DNA of 64,000 nucleotides from Lactiplantibacillus plantarum EGD-AQ4 (GCF_000463075.2 NZ_AVAQ01000034.1:62001-126000); one strand, 5' to 3'. Numbered from the stretch's first letter, positions 9,317 through 19,114 are shown. Numbers and translations: made by a program. Notes: generated from the sequence alone by a model not told the origin.

Positions 9317-9364
9317 AAAAAAACAATCGCAACAAGAATTTCTTCTTGTTGCGATTGTTTTTTT
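9317..9364. terminator. Bidirectional intrinsic terminator between menA and cydC
   Basis: Near-perfect hairpin: ACAATCGCAACAAGAA pairs with TTCTTGTTGCGATTGT, flanked by seven A and seven T. It serves menA on the plus strand and the cyd operon on the minus strand. Confidence 0.95.
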
Positions 9365-9470
9365 GGTGCTTAAGTTCAGTAACGGCTAACTTTAAGACGC
9401 TCAAAATAATGCGAATTAATCGGTTGCACGGCAGTTGGTTGACGATTCGACCATACCAGCCTGCAACCCT

Positions 9471-11231
9471 CTAATTATCTGACACCCGGCTGTCATGGCC
9501 TTGGTCCAAATCATAGAGCCGTTTGAACCGTGGTGCTGTGGCGTATAATTCATCCGGCGTCCCGGCCATGTCGAACTTGCCAGCTTCCAAGAAACGGACT
9601 TGGTCGACGTGGTTGATACCAGCCAAATGGTGAGTGACCCACAAAATGGTCTTGTCATTGAGGACCCGGAAGACCGTCGCCAACAAGTGGGCTTCGGTGA
9701 TTGGATCCAAACTAACGGTAGGTTCGTCCAAAATAATAATTGGGGCATCTTGTAGTAAGATGCGGGCTAATGCCAACCGTTGACGTTCACCACCAGAGAA
9801 GCGCGCCCCGCCCTCTTCCACGACCGTTTCGTAGCCATCGGGTAAACTTGTGATCAAGGGTTCGAGTTCAACCGCTTTAAGCGCGGCTTTCACCTGTTCA
9901 TCCGTTGCCTGCAAGTTCCCCATCCGCACGTTGTTCATAATCGTCGTGTTGAAGAGGTACGGCTGTTGGTCCAAGACACCAAATAAGTCGGCCCGTTCAT
10001 TTTGCAAGCGTGCAATCGGAATGTCATTGAGTTGAACGCTGCCAGCATCCGGCGTCACATCCCCTAAAATCAGTTTGAGCAAGGTACTCTTACCAGTTCC
10101 TGAAGGGCCTAATAGGGCCAATTTTTCGCCGGCTTTCAATGTTAAGTTAAGGTGTTCAAAAATCGCGTGACCGCCGCCTGGATATTTGAAGTCCAAATCA
10201 GCGACCCGTAAAACTTGAAACGGCTCTGTTAAGACGGTTTGATCCTGTTCGTCCACCGGCGTCGTGTCTAAGGCGTTGACCCGCTTGATTGAACGTTGAT
10301 AAGTCGGCCATTCGCTGACCCCTTGACTGACCGACTGCATCGCATCAACTAACGGAAAGACGGATAAAACGAAGGCAGCAATCCAGTTGGAGCTAGCAGC
10401 ATTCGTCGTCCAATAGAAGCTGCTCCAAACGAGCAAGGCGAGGCAAATCACACCGAAAATAATTTGAATGGAAAAGTCACGCCACCATTGAAACCGATGA
10501 TCCTTTTTACGAAGGGCAGCAATTGCCGCAATTGGCTTAGTTTGCCGTTGATAAAAGTCGGCTTGTCGGCCCGCAATCAGCCAGTCGCCAAGACCCATGA
10601 CCGAATCTGTCAGTTGAGTATAAAAACCTTGTTGAATCTGACGACTCTGCGATTCCCGCGCCCCGTTTAATAGGACTGACCAGAGCGGCATTACCACGAC
10701 GACGAGTCCTAACATCAGTAGCATCAGTAAGCCGAACCACCAACTGAAATAGCCGAGCGCAATTACGATAATCAGCGTCATGAACCACGCGATCACCGTC
10801 GGAAAGACCGTCCGCAGATATAAGTTCTCAATGTGGTCGATGTCATCTGCCAAAATACTCAGGACATCCCCCGTTTGGAAGTTTTGGCGAATGGCGACCG
10901 CATGCTTAGCGACCGCTTGGTATAGCTTTTTACGAAAGTCTGACACAATCCGTAAAACCCAGTTATGACTCGTGATCCGTTCTGCATAGCGAAAAGCAGG
11001 GCGGCCAATCCCAAACGCTCTTGTGAGCACGATTGGCACGTAAATCATGAGAATGTTATACGGATGCCGCGCCGCCTTACTGATTAGATAACCAGAGTTA
11101 AACATCAGCGCTGAGCCACAGAAGAAGGTCATCAGGCCCAGAAACAGCGTCAACGCGAGTAATTTTTTGTACTTACGCAGGTATGGCATGACCCACGTAT
11201 CGTGTTTAAATGTTGCTAAAAAATCTTTCAT
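9471..11231 (-). CDS. cydC: Cytochrome bd assembly ABC exporter, CydC-type subunit
   Basis: Half-transporter of the heterodimeric CydDC thiol/heme-linked ABC exporter needed for cytochrome bd assembly. The N-terminal transmembrane domain (about residues 1-300) has the CydC-like RPAFRYAERITSHN at 77-90. The C-terminal nucleotide-binding domain has Walker A GPSGTGKS (375-382), signature FSGGERQRLALAR (478-490) and Walker B IIILDEPT. Its ATG overlaps the stop of the upstream gene by one base (TAATG), so the two are translationally coupled. In Bacillus and some L. plantarum annotations the third and fourth genes are called cydC and cydD; this fourth gene is CydC by domain type but may be listed as cydD. 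Confidence 0.9.
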   Translation of the reverse strand: MKDFLATFKHDTWVMPYLRKYKKLLALTLFLGLMTFFCGSALMFNSGYLISKAARHPYNILMIYVPIVLTRAFGIGRPAFRYAERITSHNWVLRIVSDFRKKLYQAVAKHAVAIRQNFQTGDVLSILADDIDHIENLYLRTVFPTVIAWFMTLIIVIALGYFSWWFGLLMLLMLGLVVVVMPLWSVLLNGARESQSRQIQQGFYTQLTDSVMGLGDWLIAGRQADFYQRQTKPIAAIAALRKKDHRFQWWRDFSIQIIFGVICLALLVWSSFYWTTNAASSNWIAAFVLSVFPLVDAMQSVSQGVSEWPTYQRSIKRVNALDTTPVDEQDQTVLTEPFQVLRVADLDFKYPGGGHAIFEHLNLTLKAGEKLALLGPSGTGKSTLLKLILGDVTPDAGSVQLNDIPIARLQNERADLFGVLDQQPYLFNTTIMNNVRMGNLQATDEQVKAALKAVELEPLITSLPDGYETVVEEGGARFSGGERQRLALARILLQDAPIIILDEPTVSLDPITEAHLLATVFRVLNDKTILWVTHHLAGINHVDQVRFLEAGKFDMAGTPDELYATAPRFKRLYDLDQGHDSRVSDN

Positions 11232-12967
11232 TAGATCGCACCTACCATTTCATCACGTAAGCGGACATAGGCCCCGTCGTGTGCCGCCAATTCTGCTGGT
11301 GTGCCTTGTTCAACGATTTGACCATGGTCCATCACTAACACGTAATCCATCTGATTGATCCAGTGTAGCCGGTGGGTCGCAAAGAAGACGAGGTGGTCAT
11401 CCAAGACGGGCAGAATCGTCTCCTTCAAGGCCGCTTCCGTCTCAATATCCAGATGGGCAGTCGGTTCATCGAACAGCAAGACCCGCCGTGAGTCATCCAA
11501 AAAGGCCCGTGCGAGTGCAATCCGTTGCGCTTGCCCGCCACTGACACCTCGCGAGCCTTCACCAATCTGGGTTTCTAGTCCGTCTGGTAACGTGGCGATC
11601 CAGGCCGTTAAACCGGCTTTTTCGGCTGCTTGCTCAATCGCTTCACGCGACGCATGCGGCTGATAAAAAGCCAGGTTTTCGGCTAAAGTCGCGTGGAACA
11701 AATAAGGGTTTTGTGGAATGTAGAAAAAGCTCTGTTGCCAGGCTTGCTGGCTCAGATGGGTCACGGTTTGACCATTGACCTGAATCTCCCCCTGGTCCGC
11801 AACTGGGGTCAAGAAGCCGCCAAGCAAGTTAATCAGCGTTGATTTACCTGAACCTGAGGCACCAATGATTCCAATCCGTTGATAGCCATGCACATTGAGG
11901 TCAATCTTCTTCAACGCTAGTTTGTCATCATTATCATAACTAAAATCAACGTCGCGTAAGCTTAACGTACTATCCGCCTGCCAATGAATCGGTGTCGTTC
12001 CGAGTTGTTCACGATCAGTTGGAACCGGCAACGCCAGCATCTTTTGGACATCCGCAAACGCGTTTTTCCCGTTCAAAGTCGCGTGATAGTCGTTGGCAAA
12101 TGTCCGCAGCGGTAAGAAGTAATCTGGTGACAACACCAGAATTACGAGCGCTGGCAACAAGCCAATCGTTCCGTTAATCAGGCCGAACCCGAGAAAGACA
12201 GCGACGACCGCAATCGACAGCGTCGTAAAGAAGTCGAGCGCAAACGTTGATAGCATCGCAATTTTAATGACCGCTAACGTCTGCTTACGGTAACCTTCAC
12301 TCACTTGATAGACGTTATCCGCATAGCGTTTCGAGAGTCCCAATTGTTTGAGCGTTGGTAAGCCCCGTAGTGTATCCACAAAGTGATTGGACATGCGCTG
12401 GTAACCGACGTACTGCGCGTCAGCCTTGGCTTGAGCGGCGTAACCCAAAATAATCATGAACAGGATAATCAGTGGAAAAATAGCAAATAGAAAGAGGGCT
12501 TCGCGCCACCGCAACACCGCAATATAAATTAAAATAATCCACGGAATCACCATCATGTCGATCACTTTAATGACAACTAACATTAAGTACGTTTGAACTT
12601 TGTCGATACCTTCCAAGGCCGTTGTGACCACGTTCCCAGTCCCAGTCTTAGCGACGTAGCCCGGTCCTAATTGGTACAGTTTTTGCATGACTTGCCGGCG
12701 CATATCGCCACTGGTCCGCTCGACCAAGGGGTACATCACCCGATTTTTGATAACGACTAGTAATTGGCGACCAACCCATGCTACGGCAAAGATCAGCATT
12801 GGCCGAACAATCGTGGACAAGGCATGCAAGTGCCACAGTCCAACGATGGCGACCGATAAATAATAGGCCTGAAATACAATACAAATACCTTCGATGACCG
12901 CCAGCAGGCCTAAAATACCCGCTGCTCGGCGCATTCCCGGTAGTTTAAATAACGCTGGATCAAACAC
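11231..12967 (-). CDS. cydD: Cytochrome bd assembly ABC exporter, CydD-type subunit
   Basis: Partner half-transporter of the CydDC complex. The transmembrane domain carries the CydD-like pattern VGRQLLVVIKNR...LYQLGPGYVAKTGTG around residues 65-111. The ABC domain has Walker A GASGSGKS (369-376), signature VSGGQAQRIALAR (475-487) and LLFDEPTAHLD. The start is a GTG at 12967 with GGGAGGGATCGG upstream; no in-frame ATG lies close. It is separated from cydB by about 127 nt that contains a large GC-rich hairpin. In Firmicute gene naming this third gene of the operon is often called cydC. Confidence 0.9.
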   Translation of the reverse strand: MFDPALFKLPGMRRAAGILGLLAVIEGICIVFQAYYLSVAIVGLWHLHALSTIVRPMLIFAVAWVGRQLLVVIKNRVMYPLVERTSGDMRRQVMQKLYQLGPGYVAKTGTGNVVTTALEGIDKVQTYLMLVVIKVIDMMVIPWIILIYIAVLRWREALFLFAIFPLIILFMIILGYAAQAKADAQYVGYQRMSNHFVDTLRGLPTLKQLGLSKRYADNVYQVSEGYRKQTLAVIKIAMLSTFALDFFTTLSIAVVAVFLGFGLINGTIGLLPALVILVLSPDYFLPLRTFANDYHATLNGKNAFADVQKMLALPVPTDREQLGTTPIHWQADSTLSLRDVDFSYDNDDKLALKKIDLNVHGYQRIGIIGASGSGKSTLINLLGGFLTPVADQGEIQVNGQTVTHLSQQAWQQSFFYIPQNPYLFHATLAENLAFYQPHASREAIEQAAEKAGLTAWIATLPDGLETQIGEGSRGVSGGQAQRIALARAFLDDSRRVLLFDEPTAHLDIETEAALKETILPVLDDHLVFFATHRLHWINQMDYVLVMDHGQIVEQGTPAELAAHDGAYVRLRDEMVGAI

Positions 12968-12992
12968 ATCCGATCCCTCCCCGCTTAAAATG

Positions 12993-13036
12993 AACGGGGC
13001 CGCCCCCTGGCACTAGGCCAGGGTCGCGACCCCGTT
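12993..13036 (-). promoter_or_regulatory. GC-rich intercistronic hairpin between cydB and cydD
   Basis: AACGGGG...CCCCTGGC pairs with GGCCAGGG...CCCCGTT around an ACTA loop, an extended stem of about 16-18 bp. It is not followed by a clean T-run on the coding strand, so it may be a partial terminator, a stabiliser of the cydAB transcript or a processing site rather than a full stop. Confidence 0.55.
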
Positions 13037-13094
13037 GGTGCTGTTAAATTCATTGTACCACCGCACCCCGTGATACTGTTGTCATCAAGTTAAA

Positions 13095-14090
13095 TTATGA
13101 TGCCAAGCGTTTGTAAAATACCCAGTAACTCCAAATAAAGTAGATCAACATAATCGGCAAGACCGTTAAGGAGATCACCGTCATTAGATGTAACGTATAT
13201 GGTGAGTTCGACGCGTCCTTGATCAGAATACTGTATGCCGAATTGTTCGCGACCATGACCCGTGGGAATAAGCCGTTGAACAGTAGAACGACCACGTCAA
13301 TCAGTGATAAACCACTGCTGATGAAGGATAGCCATTCGTGATTGCCATAAACGCCCCAGGTTGCTAAAACGGTCAATAAGACTAATGCGACAACTAAAAT
13401 TGTGGTCGAGATTGGCTTCTTCGTGAAGAAATCCGTATTGAAGAAGAGCAAAATTGCAAAGACCACTTCACCTGCAAAGAGGACCCAGTATAATGGTTTG
13501 GCCCATTGTAGCGCGCGTTCACGTAACGTACCGGTCGTCTTCAGGCGAATGAAATTCAACCCATGCAAGTAGCAGAGCAAGGTCACTGCGACCCCACCGA
13601 CGATTGAGAACAAGTTGACGTAATCCGTAAAGTGCGCGGTCATATCACCATTGGCATTGATTGGCATCCCTTTGACCAATGCAGTGAACATCATCCCAAA
13701 TAGGAAGGCAGCGAAGAAACTACCTAGTGCGGCTGCCCATTCCCAGAAGTTGCGACCAGATTCAGTTTCCATCCGGCTACGGAATTCAAATGAGACCCCC
13801 CGCATGATCAAGGCAACTAAAATCAACAAGAGAATCAGATAGAAGCCTGAGAATAAGGAAGCGTACCACATTGGAAACGAAGCGAACATTGCCCCACCAG
13901 CAGTAATCAGCCAAACTTCATTGGCATCCCAGTGTGGGCCAATCGTGTGAATCACCACGTCCCGTTCATCACGGGTCTGTGCCAGACTCTTGATAGTCAT
14001 CCCAACCCCGAAGTCAAAGCCTTCTAGGAAGAAGAAGCCACTGAATAGCTCACCGACAAGTATAAACCATAAGAATTGTAAGTTACTCAT
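13095..14090 (-). CDS. cydB: Cytochrome bd quinol oxidase subunit II
   Basis: Membrane subunit II of the heme bd-type terminal oxidase, which passes electrons from quinol to oxygen. Starts MSNLQFLWFILVGELFSGFFFLEGFDFGVGM, a CydB hallmark (FxLEGFDFGVG), then WDANEVWLITAGGAMFASFPMWYA and about eight or nine helices over 331 aa. The ATG at 14090 is chosen for its AAGGAGG site; the frame stays open upstream into cydA. It overlaps the 3' end of cydA by 8 nt, so the pair is coupled. Confidence 0.95.
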   Translation of the reverse strand: MSNLQFLWFILVGELFSGFFFLEGFDFGVGMTIKSLAQTRDERDVVIHTIGPHWDANEVWLITAGGAMFASFPMWYASLFSGFYLILLLILVALIMRGVSFEFRSRMETESGRNFWEWAAALGSFFAAFLFGMMFTALVKGMPINANGDMTAHFTDYVNLFSIVGGVAVTLLCYLHGLNFIRLKTTGTLRERALQWAKPLYWVLFAGEVVFAILLFFNTDFFTKKPISTTILVVALVLLTVLATWGVYGNHEWLSFISSGLSLIDVVVLLFNGLFPRVMVANNSAYSILIKDASNSPYTLHLMTVISLTVLPIMLIYFIWSYWVFYKRLAS

Positions 14091-15522
14091 GACTGAACGC
14101 CTCCTTACCATAAGGATCGTATGATGCGTCATCAGCAGCTTGTAATAAGTCATCTGGTCCTTGATGTAAGGCCCGCCGTGACAAGACGATCATGACAATT
14201 CCGAGACCGCTGAAGAGGCAGAAGTAGACGATGTTAGAAATCAATAACGACGCAACACTGACGTTTGGTGATACCGCATCTGCAATCGTCAATAATCCAT
14301 AAACGACCCATGGATAACGACCGAGTTCAGTAATCAGCCAACCAGCCGTGTTAGCGGCAAATGGTAAGAACGTGCAAATGCCAAGTACCCAGAGGAACCA
14401 GCGTTGCCGTTCGATCAACGTCGATTTTGCGCGAACAAAGAACAACCCAATGATCGCAATCAACGCGAACAATCCACCAGAGACTGTCATGACCCGGAAG
14501 CTCCAGAACAAGGTTTTGGTTGGCACGTAGTAATTCATGTCCTTGCCAAACTTCTTATCGTACTTCGCGTGTAACTCTTTGTTGATCGTGTTTTGGCCCT
14601 TAACGTTCCCAGATAACTTGTGGTAACTGAGGATGTCCAGGACGTATGGAATTTCAACCGACCATTTGGCCTTATGATTCTTGGTATCCATGCCTTCAAT
14701 CACTGCCCAAGAAGCTGGTGAACCGGAGTCTTTGTACAAGCCTTCAGTTGCAGCAAACTTCATCGGTTGTTCCTTAATAATGTAGCGTGTTTGTAAATCA
14801 CCCATGCCGACCACACCGATTGACGCAACCAGACCAACAATCAGGCTGACCTTAATCGACTTGCGGAAGAAGGTCACGTTCTTCTTCTTCAACAAAGCGA
14901 AGGCCGCCATCCCTGCAACCACGAATGATCCAGTGACAAAGGCGCCAAACAACACGTGTGGTAATTCATACCATAACTGTTCGTTCTTAACGACGGCGGC
15001 AAAGCTCGTCATTTGTGCCCGACCAGTCTTTGTGTTGATCATAAAGCCAACCGGATTTTGCATGAAACTATTCGCAGCTAGGATCCACATTGCGGAAATC
15101 ATCGTCCCAATCGACGTTAACCAGATAAACGCACAGTGGATTTTGGCATTGAAACGGTCCCAACCAAACATCCATAAACCAATAAACGTGGATTCCATAA
15201 AGAATGCCACCAACGCTTCAATTGCAAGTGGTGCACCAAAGATGTCACCCATGAAACGTGAATAATCAGACCAGTTCATCCCAAATTGGAATTCTTGTAT
15301 AATCCCTGTTACGACACCAACGGCAAAGCTAAGTAAGAAAATTCGGCCCCAAAATTGTGCCATGTGTTTGTACATGATGTCTTTTTTGACAACATATACC
15401 GTTTCCATGATTGCAACAACCAAGGCTAAGCCGATTGATAATGGCACGAAGAAGAAATGAAACACCGTGGTCATCGCAAATTGAAAACGCGCCAAGGATA
15501 AGATACTTAATCCGAGATTCAT
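14083..15522 (-). CDS. cydA: Cytochrome bd quinol oxidase subunit I
   Basis: Heme-carrying subunit I of cytochrome bd. Candidate heme ligands are His22 (TTVFHFFFVPLS) and His189 (ELPHVLFGAF); the quinol-loop text KEQPMKFAATE lies at 250-260 and the conserved GRYPWVVYG at 401-409. At 479 aa it has the short Q-loop form usual in Firmicutes. The site AAAGGGGGG precedes the ATG. It is the first gene of cydABCD. Function in lactobacilli generally needs supplied heme and quinone; no heme-synthesis gene is seen here. The upstream region holds a cre-like site (15554-15567), consistent with CcpA control. Confidence 0.97.
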   Translation of the reverse strand: MNLGLSILSLARFQFAMTTVFHFFFVPLSIGLALVVAIMETVYVVKKDIMYKHMAQFWGRIFLLSFAVGVVTGIIQEFQFGMNWSDYSRFMGDIFGAPLAIEALVAFFMESTFIGLWMFGWDRFNAKIHCAFIWLTSIGTMISAMWILAANSFMQNPVGFMINTKTGRAQMTSFAAVVKNEQLWYELPHVLFGAFVTGSFVVAGMAAFALLKKKNVTFFRKSIKVSLIVGLVASIGVVGMGDLQTRYIIKEQPMKFAATEGLYKDSGSPASWAVIEGMDTKNHKAKWSVEIPYVLDILSYHKLSGNVKGQNTINKELHAKYDKKFGKDMNYYVPTKTLFWSFRVMTVSGGLFALIAIIGLFFVRAKSTLIERQRWFLWVLGICTFLPFAANTAGWLITELGRYPWVVYGLLTIADAVSPNVSVASLLISNIVYFCLFSGLGIVMIVLSRRALHQGPDDLLQAADDASYDPYGKEAFSHE

Positions 15523-15941
15523 AATGGTCCCCCCTTTATAAATTTATTCCCTACGAAAGCGGAAACACCTTATTCACCTTTAATAATAGCAAGTGATAAG
15601 TGAAATTTCAATCAATCTCAACTTTTATTCCCAAAATAGTCAAAGTCGCTAATTTTCAAGGCCACTATTAGTACAAATACTGGTTAGTTAGTTGACATTG
15701 CAAGTCACTAATCACGCGATAATTCACGGTTTAGCACTGTTTTAGTTTGGCTGTTGACATGACAACTCATTTGACAGCTTTAACCAATTCAGACCTGTAT
15801 TTCACACTATAAACAAGTGATGCCGTTATTAAAAAAGTCATGATTTCCGCAACTTAAACCGTGGAAACGGGAACAATCGCGCGCTGACGTGCTATATTTT
15901 TTAATGTGCAACAGACTAAAACGTTACGAGGAGTAAATAAT
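15523..15941. other. Divergent intergenic region cydA / wall-anchored hydrolase
   Basis: About 420 AT-rich bases carrying the promoters of the cyd operon (minus) and the surface hydrolase gene (plus). Visible items are the cre-like site near cydA, two TTGACA-like hexamers (around 15693 and 15753), and RBS GAGGAG before 15942. I see no clear Rex palindrome and no small ORF. Confidence 0.5.
15554..15567. promoter_or_regulatory. cre-like CcpA site upstream of cydA
   Basis: CGAAAGCGGAAACA matches the cre consensus TGWAANCGNTNWCA at 12 of 14 positions, 32 nt before the cydA ATG. From this position CcpA would repress. Prediction from motif only. Confidence 0.4.
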
Positions 15942-18878
15942 ATGAAAAGGAATTCACAACCATCGGCCACCATTGATCATTATAAAATGTTCAAAGATGG
16001 CAAGCATTGGGTCTATGCCGGCATTACCATCGCGGGGCTTGGTAGTACGCTGATGCTGACAACCAATGCGTTAGCCGACACCACGACACCTGTCAGTGCC
16101 ACGACGACGGCTTCCGCACCCAATACCACGACTAGTGACCAACTCAGTCAGGCTGCCGGGGTAACTGCAGCTGGTTCGAGTTCGGACACTAATTCAACTG
16201 CAGGAACTGATACGAACAGTAAGACGGCCACCGTTAGTTCTGAGGCAAGTACTAGCAACACGACTGTCGCTGATACAACAACGGCAGCGGCAGACACGAC
16301 GACTACTGACGCTGATGCGGACGCAGCTAATAACACTAGTGCGACTGATACTGCGGCAACCGCTGACTCAGCCACTGATGCTACTGGTCAAACCAACACT
16401 GACACAACTTCTGCATCTACCTCGACGGATTCCACAAAGTCGACAACGACGGCGGATGCTACTAGTGACCAAGCTAGTGCTACTTTAGATTCAACTGAGT
16501 CAACAGCAGACACGACTGACACGGTAACGGACGCGGATAATCAAACCGTTGACACCAATGCTGCTTCCACGGATGCTGCGGCCAAGACGGCGTCAAGTGC
16601 AACTGATAATGCGACGACTGACAATACAGCGACTAGTACCACGACAGCTGCCGCTACAACGGATGATGCCACGACGGCCGAGAATGCCGAAACCGACACG
16701 GCCGCAACAACGACTGCCGCTACACCTACCACTACGAGTTTAACGACAACTGACGATGGCCACGGTTTGATTTATGAGACCGATGACCAGACGGGTAACC
16801 AAAAGAGCACGATTACGATTGAACAAACCGGTCCATATAGTGTGACTTGGAAAAAGGTCACGACCTCTAATAAAGACGAGACCACAACGGTTACGCTCGA
16901 TGCCAGCGATATCGTTAAAATCGTCGACGAAATCAAAGATTTAACAAGTCAAGCAGCTACGCCAGCCGGGCAAGAAAAATTGGCGGCAGCTAAGGCCAAG
17001 CTCAGTACGATCGTCGATCAATTAAAGGAACTGCCAACTGACATTGCCAGCACCATCGTCGGCAACCTGATCTACCCGATCGTCTTCACGGGAAGCGGTT
17101 CAGAAGCCCTATCGAATTTACGTACTGAAATGAACGAACACCGCTACGACATTTCTAACACCTGGGAAGGTCTCGATCCAGTGGCTTACGCGACTGACCG
17201 GGCGGCTGCCGAAGAATATTACCCTGCCGCAGTCACGTGGTGGAACAACGTCACTAAAGAAACTTGGACGTTGCCAGAATATAACGACCCGACGCAAAAT
17301 GTGCGGGCCTACTACATTCAAAATGGTGATTCCACCAAAACTGTCATTATTGGTCAGGGTTGGACTGAACACCTCGACTGGATCGGTTACGTGTCCAAAA
17401 TCTGGTATGACATGGGTTATAACATCTTAATGCCAAGCCAACGCGGTCAATTCCTGAGTGACGGCGACGATTTGACCTTTGGTTACCAGGATAAATATGA
17501 CTGGTTGAACTGGGTCAAGATGGTCGACGAACGCAACGGCGCCAACAGTGAAGTCGTCTTCTACGGCCAATCACTAGGCGCTGATACCGTCCTCGAAGCC
17601 GCTTCAGTTCCGGGATTATCGAAATCAGTCAAGGCAGTGGTCGCTGATGCCGGTTACGCCACCTTACCAGAATTAGGTGCGTCACTATACACGAAAGCCA
17701 TCAATTACGTGTCAAACGCCCTACAATCAGTTGGGTTACCAGCGATTACGAGTTTGCCATTCTTATCGTATGACAAAATTGTGGCTGCCATTAACGCCCG
17801 TTTGATTAAAACCCAGGGCTTCAGCGTTGACGACTTATCCGCTGTCGATGCCGCAAGCAAAGTAACGATTCCCCTGCTGTTGATTCACACTGAAGATGAC
17901 GCGTTCATTCCTTATACGCAATCACTTGAATTAGCAGCTGCTAATCATTCAGCTGACCAAGAAGTCTGGATTTTGCCCGGACAAGTTGGTGGTCACGCGG
18001 CCGCGAACAACGCGATTCTTCAGTACCAACAACATTTACGGGACTTCCTGGCGCCATTAGTCTCAGTTGCAGAAGCCGAAGATGAAGCAGTTGACGTCGA
18101 CCCTAGCGCTGACTCGACGGAAACATCTAATTCGACGAATAGTACAACGAATAACACCGATACGACCGTAGATACAGACGGCAAAACCAGCACGACGGAA
18201 ACGACCGACAAAACAGCTGGTTCGACTGACCCCACTGAAGCAACTAACGACGCGGATAACAGTTCAACCAACTCGACTAATTCAGCCAAAAATTCGGCAA
18301 GTGCCACCGGCTCCGCTGAATCAGCTGATGATTCCACTAGTGCTGATGACTCATCGCAAACAGATCCGGACACCACGACAACTGTCGACGATCAGGACGA
18401 TGCAACGGTCACTGCAGATGGTTCAACTTCAGCAACCGTTAAAAATGGTCGGTTAGCAACGGCCACTACGACGGACGAGTCCGCTACTGGCACCTTATCG
18501 CTGGCAGAAGCTACTCCCGAAGACGTGGATATTACCGATGACCAGACGCGCGATAGTGAAACCACTGCAACCGATGCCGCAGTCACGAACAATGACTGGT
18601 TGGTTAATCACGATCACAGTGGTTCCGTGGTAACTGCTAGTCTCCGAGAAGATTTGAGTGCGGCTGACGCAATGATTGCTATGGCACCAACGGCCGTTTC
18701 GACGACTAAACCCGAGGCAGATTCAGACCTCGTCCCAGTCAGCTCACCAACGGCTAAGTCAGCAACGGCCTTGCCACGAACTGACGAAACGTCGCAATCA
18801 TGGCTGACTGCGCTTGGTGCCAGCTTGTTGGCTGTCGTCACTGGTTTCTGGACACGCATTCGTCGGCGTTTTGCTTAA
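15942..18878 (+). CDS. Wall-anchored (LPRTDE) alpha/beta hydrolase with Thr/Asp/Ala-rich flanks
   Basis: 978-aa surface protein. A KxYKxGKxW-type signal peptide (DHYKMFKDGKHWVYAG, cleavage near NALADT) leads to a ~200-residue Thr/Ser/Ala/Asp-rich stalk, then a globular region (about residues 255-710) with an alpha/beta hydrolase fold: nucleophile elbow GQSLG (Ser544), acid in HTEDDAF (Asp652/653) and His685 in VGGHAAANN. A second low-complexity stalk follows, then the sorting signal LPRTDE (944-949), a hydrophobic helix and an RIRRRFA tail, an LPxTxE-type sortase A signal. The start at 15942 is chosen for the GAGGAG site; an upstream in-frame start lacks one. Substrate unknown; esterase or acyl-hydrolase activity at the cell surface is an inference. 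Likely glycosylated. Confidence 0.88.
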   Translation: MKRNSQPSATIDHYKMFKDGKHWVYAGITIAGLGSTLMLTTNALADTTTPVSATTTASAPNTTTSDQLSQAAGVTAAGSSSDTNSTAGTDTNSKTATVSSEASTSNTTVADTTTAAADTTTTDADADAANNTSATDTAATADSATDATGQTNTDTTSASTSTDSTKSTTTADATSDQASATLDSTESTADTTDTVTDADNQTVDTNAASTDAAAKTASSATDNATTDNTATSTTTAAATTDDATTAENAETDTAATTTAATPTTTSLTTTDDGHGLIYETDDQTGNQKSTITIEQTGPYSVTWKKVTTSNKDETTTVTLDASDIVKIVDEIKDLTSQAATPAGQEKLAAAKAKLSTIVDQLKELPTDIASTIVGNLIYPIVFTGSGSEALSNLRTEMNEHRYDISNTWEGLDPVAYATDRAAAEEYYPAAVTWWNNVTKETWTLPEYNDPTQNVRAYYIQNGDSTKTVIIGQGWTEHLDWIGYVSKIWYDMGYNILMPSQRGQFLSDGDDLTFGYQDKYDWLNWVKMVDERNGANSEVVFYGQSLGADTVLEAASVPGLSKSVKAVVADAGYATLPELGASLYTKAINYVSNALQSVGLPAITSLPFLSYDKIVAAINARLIKTQGFSVDDLSAVDAASKVTIPLLLIHTEDDAFIPYTQSLELAAANHSADQEVWILPGQVGGHAAANNAILQYQQHLRDFLAPLVSVAEAEDEAVDVDPSADSTETSNSTNSTTNNTDTTVDTDGKTSTTETTDKTAGSTDPTEATNDADNSSTNSTNSAKNSASATGSAESADDSTSADDSSQTDPDTTTTVDDQDDATVTADGSTSATVKNGRLATATTTDESATGTLSLAEATPEDVDITDDQTRDSETTATDAAVTNNDWLVNHDHSGSVVTASLREDLSAADAMIAMAPTAVSTTKPEADSDLVPVSSPTAKSATALPRTDETSQSWLTALGASLLAVVTGFWTRIRRRFA

Positions 18879-18937
18879 CGCAGCGACGCAACTTTGTGGT
18901 ATTCTGAATGAACAATAACCAGTAAGGAATGATAATA

Positions 18938-19114
18938 ATGGATATTGGAACATCAGTCTCGTTCGTACTTGAGGGTCAAACCTATACCGGTACGATTGCC
19001 AAAAGTTACACGAATTCTTATCTCATCGACTTTAATAGCACTGACCCTGAAATTATTGATAAGTACCATAATAAAGTCATTATCAGTCAAAAGAAGGTTC
19101 AGGCAGTTAAATAA
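18938..19114 (+). CDS. DUF2187 (KOW-like) small protein
   Basis: 58-aa cytoplasmic protein starting MDIGTSVSFVLEGQTYTG, with the DUF2187 pattern (beta-rich, ...SYLIDF...YHNKVIISQKKVQAV) resembling KOW/Tudor-like barrels. Function unknown. An ATG three codons upstream (18929) is possible, but the AAGGA site fits 18938 better. It ends in a bidirectional terminator shared with the convergent ECF gene. Confidence 0.75.
   Translation: MDIGTSVSFVLEGQTYTGTIAKSYTNSYLIDFNSTDPEIIDKYHNKVIISQKKVQAVK

Noticed and set aside
14091-14153. Upstream start for CydB (Met at 14153)
   Set aside because: It lies inside cydA; the ATG at 14090 has an AAGGAGG site and matches CydB N-termini.
16148-18592. Several long antisense ORFs (Val/Ala/Ser-rich) opposite the wall-anchored hydrolase
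   Set aside because: Mirror frames of Thr/Ser/Asp-rich repeats lacking stops; no start signals.
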